Below are positions 10,943 to 19,123 of a stretch of DNA of 64,000 bases, in pieces. Source of the stretch: Candidatus Binataceae bacterium (GTDB taxonomy: Bacteria > Desulfobacterota > Binatia > Binatales > Binataceae). Position 1 is the stretch's first letter. Every line of letters starts with the position of its first letter. The position numbers and the translations under genes are program-made. The stretch covers positions 1 through 64,000 of the forward strand of contig DATJMX010000001.1 in NCBI GenBank assembly GCA_035508495.1, written 5' to 3'. Below the pieces are notes generated by a model, which saw nothing but the letters and a program-made list of their open reading frames with translations, made no database searches and was not told the DNA's origin.

Positions 10943-12136
10943 ATGGAACCTGTGGACGATAAGACTGCGGCGGAAACGGCGGCGGCGCTGGCGCGCCATA
11001 CCGTCGAGGTGATTTCTCTTGCGGAACTGACGGACAAGCTCAAGCTCGAGCGGCCGCTCCGGATCAAGCTCGGCATGGATCCGACGGCGCCGGACCTTCA
11101 TCTTGGTCACAGCCTCACGCTCAAGAAACTGCGCGACTTCCAGCGCGCGGGGCATACGGTGGTGTTCCTGGTCGGCGATTTCACCGCCATGATCGGCGAT
11201 CCGACCGGGCGCTCCGAAACGCGCAAGCCGCTGTCGCGCGAGCAGATCAGCGCCAACGCCGAGACCTATCGCGGCCAGGCGTTCAAGATTCTCGATCCGG
11301 CGCGCACCGAAGTTCGCTTCAACAGCGAATGGATGAACGAGCTGAGCATCAGCCAGTTAATTCAGATCGCAGCCAAGCTCAGCGTCGCGCGATTGCTCGA
11401 GCGCGACGATTTTGAAAAGCGCCTCGCCAAAGAGGAACCGCTCTTTCTGCACGAGCTGCTCTACCCAATGATCCAGGGCTACGATTCGGTCGCGCTGCAA
11501 GCGGATCTCGAAATTGGCGGTACCGATCAGAAATTCAACATGCTCGTCGGGCGCGAGCTGCAGCGTCATTTCGGGCAGCCGCCGCAGGCGGTCATGACGA
11601 TGCCGCTGCTCGAAGGCCTCGACGGCGAGCGCAAGATGTCGAAGTCCTTGGGCAACTACGTGGGACTCACGGACAAGCCGGAGGACATGTTCGGCAAGCT
11701 GATGTCGGTGCCTGACAAGCTGATGATCCGCTACTACGAATTGTTAACCGACACGCCGGCGGAGCAGATCGCCGCGATCAAGGCGGGCAAGATCCATCCG
11801 ATGGAGGCGAAAAAGCGCCTCGCCTCGATGATCGTGAACGAATACTACAACGAGAATTCGGCGCGTTCGGCGCAGGAATACTTCGAGTCAAAGCATCAGC
11901 GCCGCGAGATCCCGCAGAACATCCCGACCTATCGCATCGCCGAAGAGATCTGGATCTGCGAGCTGATGAAACAGCTCAATTTTGCGCCGTCCAACAGCGA
12001 AGCCCGCCGCCTCGTGAGCCAGGGCGCGGTGCGCGTCGATGGCAAAACGATCTCCGACGCGAACTTCCGCTTCGTCCCCGGCGAGCACAAGGTCATCGAA
12101 GTCGGCAAACGCCGCGTCGCCCGCATCGAAGGGTGA
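10943..12136 (+). CDS. tyrS: Tyrosyl-tRNA synthetase
   Basis: This class I aminoacyl-tRNA synthetase charges tRNA-Tyr. The HIGH-type motif is HLGHS after GMDPTAPDLH, the KMSKS loop is KMSKSLGN, and an S4 RNA-binding domain fills the C-terminus (SEARRLVSQGAVRVDGKTI). At 397 residues it has the size of the TyrZ/TyrRS group with the GMDPTAPD signature. TTG 10940 and ATG 10943 are both possible starts. A GGAG lies just upstream at close spacing. Confidence 0.93.
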   Translation: MEPVDDKTAAETAAALARHTVEVISLAELTDKLKLERPLRIKLGMDPTAPDLHLGHSLTLKKLRDFQRAGHTVVFLVGDFTAMIGDPTGRSETRKPLSREQISANAETYRGQAFKILDPARTEVRFNSEWMNELSISQLIQIAAKLSVARLLERDDFEKRLAKEEPLFLHELLYPMIQGYDSVALQADLEIGGTDQKFNMLVGRELQRHFGQPPQAVMTMPLLEGLDGERKMSKSLGNYVGLTDKPEDMFGKLMSVPDKLMIRYYELLTDTPAEQIAAIKAGKIHPMEAKKRLASMIVNEYYNENSARSAQEYFESKHQRREIPQNIPTYRIAEEIWICELMKQLNFAPSNSEARRLVSQGAVRVDGKTISDANFRFVPGEHKVIEVGKRRVARIEG

Positions 12137-12140
12137 GCCA

Positions 12141-12977
12141 TCAAAGATGGCGCATGAACTTTTCCGGATTGGCGAGGAAGGCTCGCGTGGTTCGCACGTG
12201 CTCGACGTCGTCGTAGGCGACCGGCTCTATCTTTGCGTCTTCCAACAGGAGAATCTGCGCGTTCGGGATCGCCATCAGGATCGGAGAATGAGTGGCGACG
12301 ATGAACTGGCAGTTCATTCCCGCTCGCTCCTTGATTAGCGAGAGCAGACCCAGCACCCGGTTTGGCGATAACGGCGTTTCCGGCTCGTCCAACAGGTAGA
12401 GGCCGCCGGGACGCAGCCTGTCATCGAGCACGCCGAGAAAGGTCTCGCCGTGAGAGCGGTTAACCGGATCGGAGCTGTATTTTCTCGTCAGGCGCCGTTT
12501 CAGCCGCTCGGGTGCTTCAGCCATCGAAGGTTTGTCGATATCAGCGAGTTCCGCTTGTTCCTCGGCCCGCCGCGCCGCCTCCAGCGCTCCGAAGCCGCCT
12601 TTGTAAGCAATTCCAGCTTCCTTGCGTTGCCGGGCCGCGGTGAGCGTGTAACCGAGGACATCCTCGGCCCGCAGAAACATCGCGCGTTTTGCATGGCGAT
12701 GCCGTACGAATCGATACGCCCGCGCAAACTCGTGAGCCACCCACAGCGTTGCGTCATGTTCGGGCTGATCACTGCCCGCCGCGATGGCTTGCATGCCGAC
12801 CGCGAGCGCCTCGAGCAAAGTGGACTTGCCCGAACCGTTCTCGCCGACGAAGAAAGTCACGCGCGAAGTGAAATCCAGGTGCTCCAGGTTTTTGAAGATC
12901 GGCAGCGTCCATGGAAAAGAATCGGAGCACTCTGCCGACGGCCGCCGGTAAATGGAAGAGAGATACAGATCCTTCAT
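12141..12977 (-). CDS. Predicted AAA-family ATPase (AAA_21/RecF-like)
   Basis: The 278-residue ABC-type ATPase has Walker A GENGSGKST at about residues 44-52, a signature-like helix region around residues 150-180, Walker B LYLLDEPETPLS, and the histidine switch ATHSPIL. Such stand-alone ATPases occur in many genomes as OLD- or RloC-like proteins; this one has no nuclease domain and no visible partner. It is convergent with tyrS, with only 4 bases between the stops. Function unknown. Confidence 0.75.
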   Translation of the reverse strand: MKDLYLSSIYRRPSAECSDSFPWTLPIFKNLEHLDFTSRVTFFVGENGSGKSTLLEALAVGMQAIAAGSDQPEHDATLWVAHEFARAYRFVRHRHAKRAMFLRAEDVLGYTLTAARQRKEAGIAYKGGFGALEAARRAEEQAELADIDKPSMAEAPERLKRRLTRKYSSDPVNRSHGETFLGVLDDRLRPGGLYLLDEPETPLSPNRVLGLLSLIKERAGMNCQFIVATHSPILMAIPNAQILLLEDAKIEPVAYDDVEHVRTTRAFLANPEKFMRHL

Positions 12978-13056
12978 TGCGCGCAGCGCCGAAGTGCGTC
13001 ACTTCGGACGCATCAAAGCAGGCCAGGGCATCGACCAAATATGCGCTCTGCAACGG

Positions 13057-13314
13057 TCATTTCTTATTCTCAGCTTCCGCGACTGCGGCGGTCAGCTTTG
13101 CCATCGTGGCTTTGAGGGCGCGGGTGTAGCGCTGCTTGGTCCAGGTTTCCTTGGTGCGCATCTTGAGCCATCCGAGCTTTACCGCGTCGGGCTTGTTGCC
13201 CATCTCGCCGGTTGAGACTTCGATGATCGCGCGCTCCTCGGGACTCAGGCTCGCGAGCATCTCGCGTTTGAGGCCCTGGAGAAATCCGCTCTTGAGGTCG
13301 ATGTCGATTTTCAT
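13057..13314 (-). CDS. Small hypothetical protein (85 aa)
   Basis: A charged, helical cytosolic protein with many Lys, Glu and Ala residues (KREMLASLSPEERAIIEVS in the middle and a coil-like end ATMAKLTAAVAEAENKK). There is no signal peptide and I recognise no family. It lies 79 bases upstream of the ATPase start on the same strand, so the two may be co-transcribed. The 276 bases upstream of it hold no supported gene. Confidence 0.5.
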   Translation of the reverse strand: MKIDIDLKSGFLQGLKREMLASLSPEERAIIEVSTGEMGNKPDAVKLGWLKMRTKETWTKQRYTRALKATMAKLTAAVAEAENKK

Positions 13315-13590
13315 TTGCGGCGCACCTGATGCGAGCGTAGTCCATGCGCCACGCCCGCATCAATTGTCTTTGTCTTGACGGCGAAGGACGCGATGGCGGC
13401 GCGCAGGAAGTTCCTCAGCCGAATTGGACTTCGGCCGCGAAGGGCAGACGAACGCCGCCACATTAGTTGATCGTTCTGGCAGGAGTGCCGAGAGCTGGAG
13501 GCTCCGATACACAGGCCCACGGCCCGAAGCGGCACGCACCGGATTCAGCGTGGAATCGGTGCCCGCCGCAACGGGCCGCGCGCGAGGAGG

Positions 13591-14031
13591 TTATTCCTCT
13601 TCGTCGCAGGCCTGACGAATCGAATTCAGAATGAATAGGAACTGCTTGGGCGTGGAGACGCGGCCGAGCAGATTGATCTTCTGCAGCACCTTCAGTTCCT
13701 GGTCGGAAATCTTGTGCCGCGAGATCATCGCGCGATCGGCAGCGAAGGTGCGCCACGCTTCTTTGCCCGCTTTGGGACGCTCCGCTTCGCGCCGTCCGCC
13801 AAGGAGAGCCTCAGCCTCAGGATGGGTGAGGAGGAAGAGCCGCTGCTTGTCGAGATCGAGCGTATCGGCGATACGCGCGAGCAGCGAGAGGGAGGGTCTG
13901 CGCCGGCCGTTCTCGAGGTAGGCGATGTGGCTCGCCTTGACACCGAGTTTCTGCGCGAGTTCACGCTGAGTTAGCGCGAAGGCCTCGCGGCGCTGCTTGA
14001 TGACCGAACCGAGGGATTCTTTTTTCGTCAT
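13591..14031 (-). CDS. XRE-family transcriptional regulator
   Basis: The N-terminal Cro/C1-type helix-turn-helix (residues about 9-63: IKQRREAFALTQRELAQKL, then VKASHIAYLENGRRRPSLS) is clear, followed by a 75-residue C-terminal region with no recognised domain. Its start overlaps the stop of the upstream metallopeptidase gene by four bases (ATGA). Pairing of an XRE regulator with an HExxH peptidase matches the known ImmA/ImmR and IrrE/DdrO arrangement, in which the peptidase cleaves the repressor. That role is inferred here. Confidence 0.85.
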   Translation of the reverse strand: MTKKESLGSVIKQRREAFALTQRELAQKLGVKASHIAYLENGRRRPSLSLLARIADTLDLDKQRLFLLTHPEAEALLGGRREAERPKAGKEAWRTFAADRAMISRHKISDQELKVLQKINLLGRVSTPKQFLFILNSIRQACDEEE

Positions 14032-14828
14032 AGATTGTACGCGGCCAATAGGGCCGACCTCAACTTTGCATAATGAATCAAGCCGGCCAGGTAATTGAGA
14101 TTCTGTCCGGCTGGTAAACTCGTTTTGAACTCGAACCCAGTCAACCCTCGCACATGCGCGAAGGCCTTCTCCAATGCAGCATCAATTAGTTTATCCGGTT
14201 TGGCTGACAGTTCCCAGCCGGGTTTGGAAAAAATTCTCCGGGCGAGCGGATAAGGATACGCTGCCAGGCTAGCCATCGCGTCCGCAGCAAGTTCAGAACG
14301 ATCGTTAAGATGCGATGAGTAGGCTGACGAAAAGAAGAAATTCACCTTTGAGTCGTAACTTTTGGTGATTTTTGTGGTCAGGAAGTGGCCAACTTCGTGG
14401 CAATAAGTGGCCGAAACCGCCGCCGGCTCGTGCGCCGTATTGAGGTAGATAAGCGGGCGGCGAAGTCCTGTCGCCTCGCTGTCGATATAAAAGCCACGCA
14501 GGGCGAGGCCTCGTGGTCCGCCGTATGGACGCGCGCAGAGATCAACTCCAAGGCGTGCGACCTCGCGTTTGAAAACCTCAGGTGCTGAATGGCGCACCGG
14601 CCGTTTGTTGATCGCCGGCCACAGCCGCCGCGCTGCGCGAATGAGGTGGCGAACAAATGACTCTGACAGATGCTCCCGAACGCTGGACGAGTAATCGTGT
14701 CTCGCGATGCGCCAAACTTCTGATTGATCAATTCGGGATCGATCCGCCTTACGCGAAGTGCACTTGACAAGAATCTCGTCCACGAGGGCATCGAGGCTCG
14801 AGGTTTCGATAGGGTTAGGCGCTGCCAC
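14028..14828 (-). CDS. ImmA/IrrE-like zinc metallopeptidase, copy 1
   Basis: The 266-residue cytosolic protein has the zinc-protease helix CHEVGHFL (HExxH at residues 144-148) and a downstream ELAAD with the likely third ligand at Glu179. It is preceded by a strongly patterned block LALRGFYIDSEATG then RRPLIYLNTAHEPA. It shares this block, the ELAAD motif and the C-terminal end KLRxALLAAY with the gene at 57076. It is coupled to the XRE regulator by an ATGA overlap. Cleavage of that regulator is the expected role by analogy, not shown. Confidence 0.7.
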   Translation of the reverse strand: MAAPNPIETSSLDALVDEILVKCTSRKADRSRIDQSEVWRIARHDYSSSVREHLSESFVRHLIRAARRLWPAINKRPVRHSAPEVFKREVARLGVDLCARPYGGPRGLALRGFYIDSEATGLRRPLIYLNTAHEPAAVSATYCHEVGHFLTTKITKSYDSKVNFFFSSAYSSHLNDRSELAADAMASLAAYPYPLARRIFSKPGWELSAKPDKLIDAALEKAFAHVRGLTGFEFKTSLPAGQNLNYLAGLIHYAKLRSALLAAYNL

Positions 14829-14987
14829 TCAAAGCTCCCGTATATTGTCACGCAGTTTACAGAGTTGTTGCCTGGAAACGCAAGCGCCTCAAGACTATCG
14901 CAGAATGTCTAAAACTCACGTAGGCGCAGAATTGTCGAGCTGACTATTTCGCCTAGTTCCGTCATTTCATGCGTCCATTTGACGCCC

Positions 14988-15023
14988 AAAAAGCAGCGCG
15001 GCGGTCGCTTTCGGCCGCCGCGC
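14988..15023 (-). terminator. Rho-independent terminator after the BamE-like gene
   Basis: On the minus strand a 9-base-pair GC stem (GCGCGGCGG/CCGCCGCGC, loop of 10) is followed two to three bases later by a run of five T. It lies 25 bases beyond the stop of the lipoprotein gene, as expected for the end of that transcript. Confidence 0.7.
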
Positions 15024-15047
15024 ATTAAAGACCAATCTGGAAGGAAA

Positions 15048-15506
15048 TCAGGAGGGTGGCGCGATCTGAGGTTTGCGGCATTCGCCGCCACCGACGCAAT
15101 TCAAGCCCGCGCCGAGATAAGTGAAGCCCGCCTTGACCGGAAAAAACAGATAGTTAAGCGGAGTGTTGATCGGATCGAAGGGCGGGTTCGGTGACAGGTT
15201 GGCGCGATCCTCTTGCTGCGGTACTTTCTTGGCGATATCCACATTCTGGACGCTGGCCAGTTTGTTATCAGAACCGAAGATCGCCGACTTGCCCTGATCG
15301 ATCCAGGTGTAACGCAGCACGCTCGCGCCGCTGTGATTGGGATCCGCGACGTTGTCGGTAAGGTCGGGTTGACCCATCGCGGCAACCGTTTCGTCCGGCG
15401 TCATTCCGGTACGCAGATCGCCCTGACTGTTGGCCGTCGAACAAGCCGCGACCATCAACGGCAATATCGCGATTGGTAGAAAGCGCAAGATCGAGCGCAA
15501 CGTCAT
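15048..15506 (-). CDS. BamE/SmpA-like outer-membrane lipoprotein
   Basis: A signal peptide ends with the lipobox LMVAAC at residues about 17-22, so the protein is a lipoprotein. The following LRTGMTPDETVAAMGQPD is the BamE/SmpA (OmlA) motif. The domain is short and the C-terminal tail carries extra cysteines (NCVGGGECRK). BamE stabilises the outer-membrane protein insertion machine, but many BamE-like proteins are orphan lipoproteins. It lies downstream of mlaD on the same strand with an 80-base gap. Confidence 0.75.
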   Translation of the reverse strand: MTLRSILRFLPIAILPLMVAACSTANSQGDLRTGMTPDETVAAMGQPDLTDNVADPNHSGASVLRYTWIDQGKSAIFGSDNKLASVQNVDIAKKVPQQEDRANLSPNPPFDPINTPLNYLFFPVKAGFTYLGAGLNCVGGGECRKPQIAPPS

Positions 15507-15586
15507 CGATTAACTCCCCGGACAGGGCATTCAGCTAACATACCAGTATGATCGCATCAACCAGGCAGCGGAAGCGCCATTCGCGA

Positions 15587-16726
15587 TCATTTCCCCACAG
15601 CCGTATTGGTTTGTGTCGCGCCAAGAGGCGCTGATGCGTTCGTTGTCGAGATGGACTGCACGGGAGTCGACGGCACCGGCGCGGCCCACGGATGGGTCAG
15701 CGTGTAGAAGCTGCGCACGAAGCGGATACCCCATCCGCCGCCATCCTCGAGGATCTCGCGCAACTCGATATAAAGCGTCGGGTCATTGACGAGCATCCCG
15801 GCGGTGCCCTGGCTCGTGTCGATCTTCTGCAAGATGTCTTTCAGATCGCGCGAAGAGGAGCGCAGGTTGCCGAGCACGTCGGTGCCGAGTTCCTGGTTTT
15901 CCATCATCTGCGGCAAGAGGCCGTGAGCGTTGTCGTAGCGCGCCATGACGTGGTTGATGCGGTCGCTGGTGTTGCGCACCGACAGCGTCATCTGCTGCAG
16001 GTTCTGCACGAAGCTGCGGCCGTCGTATTTGTCGCTGAGCAGCGCGCCCGCGATACTCGTGCCGTTATCGACGCGCATCATGATCTTGTCTAGCTGGTAG
16101 GAGAGCTCGGAGACATTGGCGAGCGCCTCCTGGATCGATTCGAGCGTGAGACGTTTGTCAGGCGGCACGTTCTGGCCGTTGACGAGCTGCGCGAGAATGC
16201 TGTTGCCATTTGCGATGTTCTCAAGGAGCTTGCGCAGGGTGCCCGAAATCGAGATCAGATTCACCAGCATCTCATCGGTGCCCTGCTGCTGGATGAGCGC
16301 CTCGTAGTCAATTGGATCGCGTGCCGCGAGGATACTGCCCGGCGCGGCAGAAGGCGCAGTCGGAGCGCCGGCCGAAAGCTCGACAAACTTGTCGCCAAGC
16401 AGACCCATCGAGCTTATCTGCGCGACCGAATCGGCCTTGACGCGCGCGGCCGCTTCGCTTGCGATTTTCAACGTGACGATCACGTAGGTCGCGCTCGGCG
16501 CGGCGGGAAAGCTGATGTCATCGACGTTGCCGATATTGACGCCGGAGAGCGCAACCGGAGCGCCTTTCTGGAGGCCATTTATCCGATGGAAGTGCGCTTC
16601 GATGGTTTCGGTTGAGCTGAAAACGGTGAGCCCATGACCCATCTGGAAGATCGCAAAACAGAGCACCGCGATCCCGACCGCGATCATTGCTCCTACCCGT
16701 ATCGTCGAATAGACAGAATCTTTCAC
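15587..16726 (-). CDS. mlaD: MlaD-like MCE-domain substrate-binding protein
   Basis: One N-terminal membrane helix (residues about 9-28) is followed by a single MCE domain (ETIEAHFHRINGLQKGAPVA, then GVNIGNVDDI, DSVAQISSMGLLGDKFVEL). A long helical C-terminal part of about 200 residues, typical of longer MlaD/PqiB-like variants, forms a tunnel or needle. It carries phospholipid between the inner membrane ABC complex and the periplasm. The gene is third in an mlaE-mlaF-mlaD operon, 12 bases behind mlaF. Confidence 0.88.
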   Translation of the reverse strand: MKDSVYSTIRVGAMIAVGIAVLCFAIFQMGHGLTVFSSTETIEAHFHRINGLQKGAPVALSGVNIGNVDDISFPAAPSATYVIVTLKIASEAAARVKADSVAQISSMGLLGDKFVELSAGAPTAPSAAPGSILAARDPIDYEALIQQQGTDEMLVNLISISGTLRKLLENIANGNSILAQLVNGQNVPPDKRLTLESIQEALANVSELSYQLDKIMMRVDNGTSIAGALLSDKYDGRSFVQNLQQMTLSVRNTSDRINHVMARYDNAHGLLPQMMENQELGTDVLGNLRSSSRDLKDILQKIDTSQGTAGMLVNDPTLYIELREILEDGGGWGIRFVRSFYTLTHPWAAPVPSTPVQSISTTNASAPLGATQTNTAVGK

Positions 16727-16738
16727 GATGCCTCCCGT

Positions 16739-17488
16739 TTATAGCGCGGCATTCACGAATTCGCGCATCAACTCGTCAGAGCTGTGCCGAACTTCTTCGG
16801 CGCTGCCGCTGAATCGAATCCGCCCCTGGTCCAGAAGCGCGAAACGGTCGCCGACCTGGAACGCGCTGTGCAGATCGTGCGTCACCACGACCGACGTGAA
16901 GCCGAGCTGCCGCTGCAGACTACGAATCATTGAATTGATCTTGAGCGTGACGATCGGGTCGAGGCCGGTCGTCGGTTCGTCGTAGAGAACGCATCGCGGC
17001 TCGAGCGCGATCGCGCGCGCGAGTGAAACCCGCTTTTTCATACCGCCGGAAAGCTCGGCGGGATAAAGTTGTTCGACGCTATCGAGCTCCACCATCCCGA
17101 GCAATTCTTTGACGCGCCGCGCGATCGCGGCCTCGTCCATCCCGCTATGCTCTCTGAGCGGATAGCTGATGTTGCCGAACACAGTTAGCGAATCGAACAG
17201 CGCGCCGCCCTGGAACACCATCCCAACCTGCTTGCGCACGATCGCAAGCTCATCCTCGTTGAGTTGATCAAGATTATGCCCCGCAACGATTATCTCACCC
17301 GCGTCGGGCCGTTCGAGACCATTGAGATGCTTGAGCAGGACCGATTTACCTTCGCCGCTGCCGCCAAGCACGACGAGTGTTTCGCCTTCGAAGACGTCGA
17401 GATCAACGACCCTCAGCACGTGCTTCGGGCCGAAGCTCTTGGTCAGGCCTCGAACCTTGATAAACGTCGCGCGGCCGCCGTTGTTCAT
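16739..17488 (-). CDS. mlaF: Mla ABC transporter ATPase MlaF
   Basis: The ATPase of the lipid-transport complex has Walker A VLGGSGEGKSVLLKHL, signature LSGGMKKRVSLARA, Walker B CVLYDEPTTGLDP, and the switch histidine in VVVTHDLHSA. Use of GEGKS in place of GTGKS in Walker A is common in this family. It starts four bases inside the mlaE stop (ATGA overlap), so translation is coupled to the permease. Confidence 0.9.
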   Translation of the reverse strand: MNNGGRATFIKVRGLTKSFGPKHVLRVVDLDVFEGETLVVLGGSGEGKSVLLKHLNGLERPDAGEIIVAGHNLDQLNEDELAIVRKQVGMVFQGGALFDSLTVFGNISYPLREHSGMDEAAIARRVKELLGMVELDSVEQLYPAELSGGMKKRVSLARAIALEPRCVLYDEPTTGLDPIVTLKINSMIRSLQRQLGFTSVVVTHDLHSAFQVGDRFALLDQGRIRFSGSAEEVRHSSDELMREFVNAAL

Positions 17489-18258
17489 GGCAGAGAAAGG
17501 AAAAACTTGGTCAGGAAGAAATCGGAAATCAACACGCTGATCGATGCGATCACGACCGCCGAAGTAGTCGCCCGGCCGACGCCGTCGGCGCCGCCGCTCG
17601 CAGTCAATCCTTTGTAGCAGGCCACGATCGAGATCAGATAACCAAAGAAAACCGACTTGCCGAGCCCGCTGAACAGATCGCCAAGCGCCGCGTTCTGCAA
17701 TAGCGTCGAGTAGAAGAAATGGCCGCTCACTCCGAGTTGAGTGATCGAGATCACCAGCCCGCCCAACAACCCGATCGCGTCGGCCAGTATCGTGAGCACC
17801 GGCAGCATGATGATCGAAGCGAGCACGCGTGGCACGACGAGTTTCTTAATGGGGCTCGTCGCGAGCGAGCGCATCGCGTCGATTTGCTCGGTCACCTTCA
17901 TGGTGCCGAGCTCGGCGGTGATGCCGGCTCCGACACGCGCGGCGACCATCAAGGCGCTGAGCACAGGACCCATCTCGCGCAGCAGCGAGATTCCCATGAT
18001 CCGGCTGACGTAGATTTTCGCGCCGAACTTCGCCAGGAACTCGCCCATCTGCAGCGCCAGCACCATTCCTGAGAAGATCGCGGTCAGGTTGACGACGTTG
18101 AGTGAGCGAACGCCGATAGAGTCAAGCTGGTCGAGGAAAAGGCGCGTCTCGAATGGACGGCGGAGCAGGTAGCGGACGAAGTCGCGCGTAAGGATGCCGA
18201 TTTCGCCCAGCTGGTCGAGGAAACGGTATAGTGCTTCGAGCATCCGCCTGACGTTCAA
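17485..18258 (-). CDS. mlaE: Mla ABC transporter permease MlaE
   Basis: The 257-residue inner-membrane permease has the family motifs MALQMGEFLAKFGAKIYV-like start and the conserved MGPVLSALMVAARVGAGITAELGTMKVTEQIDAM region, with about five membrane helices. It is the first gene of the mla operon. The upstream gap to the divergent cyclotransferase-like gene is only some 25-40 bases, so the two promoters would overlap. Confidence 0.9.
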   Translation of the reverse strand: MNVRRMLEALYRFLDQLGEIGILTRDFVRYLLRRPFETRLFLDQLDSIGVRSLNVVNLTAIFSGMVLALQMGEFLAKFGAKIYVSRIMGISLLREMGPVLSALMVAARVGAGITAELGTMKVTEQIDAMRSLATSPIKKLVVPRVLASIIMLPVLTILADAIGLLGGLVISITQLGVSGHFFYSTLLQNAALGDLFSGLGKSVFFGYLISIVACYKGLTASGGADGVGRATTSAVVIASISVLISDFFLTKFFLSLP

Positions 18259-18299
18259 GCGAGGGTAAGCGAAGCCGCCCGATGCGGCAACATGAGGTG

Positions 18300-18635
18300 A
18301 TGAACGCGCGCGTCGAGATCACGACCCTGTTCGTTTACGGCACGCTGCTGGATCCAGACCTGAGAGATGGCCTGTTAGGGCGGCACGTCGAGACGATTCC
18401 GGCGCGCCTGGTCGGATATGCGCGCGGACGGAAGCGCTATTTCTTCGTCACCGCGGAGAAAGGAGCCGAGACCAAAGGTAAGATCCTGCTGCGGCTGACC
18501 GAGCGAGATTTTCAGATACTCGACGAATACGAAGAACTGCCGGCGCTCTACAATCGCGTGCGAGTCACCGTGCTTGATGGCGCAGGCAATGAAATCGAAT
18601 GCTGGACCTATCTACCAACCGATTGGGCTGACTGA
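18300..18635 (+). CDS. Gamma-glutamylcyclotransferase-like (AIG2/GGCT) protein
   Basis: The compact 111-residue protein has the GGCT fold signature LFVYGTLLDPDLRDGLLG at the N-terminus and the catalytic-acid motif LDEYEELP. The usual enzymes release 5-oxoproline from gamma-glutamyl peptides; small bacterial members have uncertain substrates. ATG 18300 is preferred over ATG 18282 because the next residues fit the family start and an AGGTG precedes it, although very closely. Confidence 0.75.
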   Translation: MNARVEITTLFVYGTLLDPDLRDGLLGRHVETIPARLVGYARGRKRYFFVTAEKGAETKGKILLRLTERDFQILDEYEELPALYNRVRVTVLDGAGNEIECWTYLPTDWAD

Positions 18636-18668
18636 ATTCTCCGCGCCGATTCTGAAATTCGAACGATG

Positions 18669-18896
18669 CTAATCGAACGGATGGTAAAGGTCTTCGAGCT
18701 CGCGTTCGACAGCGCGGCGCGAGCGCAGCGGATCGCCGGCAAAAACCAGTTGCCTGATAATCGCGACGACTCGTCCGAGACCGCGCGGGGCATAGGCCGC
18801 CTGCAAATGGGTCATGTCGAGCCCAGGCTCGTCATCTTTACGTTGGAGCGTTCGATAGAGCATTGGCAGCTCCTCCCGCGTCCGGCAAAGTTCCAA
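18669..18896 (-). CDS. Weak small ORF (75 aa or slightly longer)
   Basis: Between 18636 and 19123 (488 bases) no strong gene is seen. The best candidate is this minus-strand frame, whose product has balanced composition (LQAAYAPRGLGRVVAIIRQL, then REELPMLYRTL). It has only a TTG start at 18896, no clear ribosome-binding site and no recognised family. The frame stays open upstream to about 18944. The opposite strand is open too (18666-18941), which lowers confidence. Confidence 0.3.
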   Translation of the reverse strand: MELCRTREELPMLYRTLQRKDDEPGLDMTHLQAAYAPRGLGRVVAIIRQLVFAGDPLRSRRAVERELEDLYHPFD

Positions 18897-19123
18897 CCCG
18901 CAGCCCTGTCCACCGGTGCAACCAACGTGCCCGGAATGTGACTAGCTGTGGATCGGCGCAACGCCGCAAACGATTAGCGAGCAGGGGCCAAAGCTGGAGA
19001 GAGCCGCCAGCCGCAGCGACACCCGCTCACCTGTAACGGCACTGAACGCGCCCTGACGCGGACCCGACAGAAAGACAATCAACCGCCACATTTTTGGCAC
19101 AAGACAATCCGGGCCGTCGTTGA

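Noticed and set aside
13315-13590. Gap between the small hypothetical gene and the XRE gene
   Set aside because: Open frames on both strands exist but none has a plausible start, and no structure stands out.
18666-18941. Plus-strand frame of 91 codons
   Set aside because: No ribosome-binding site and less protein-like than the minus-strand frame in the same place; both remain weak.
19085-19110. TTGGCAC as a possible sigma-54 site near the NtrC-type gene
   Set aside because: The required downstream TTGC at the right spacing is absent.
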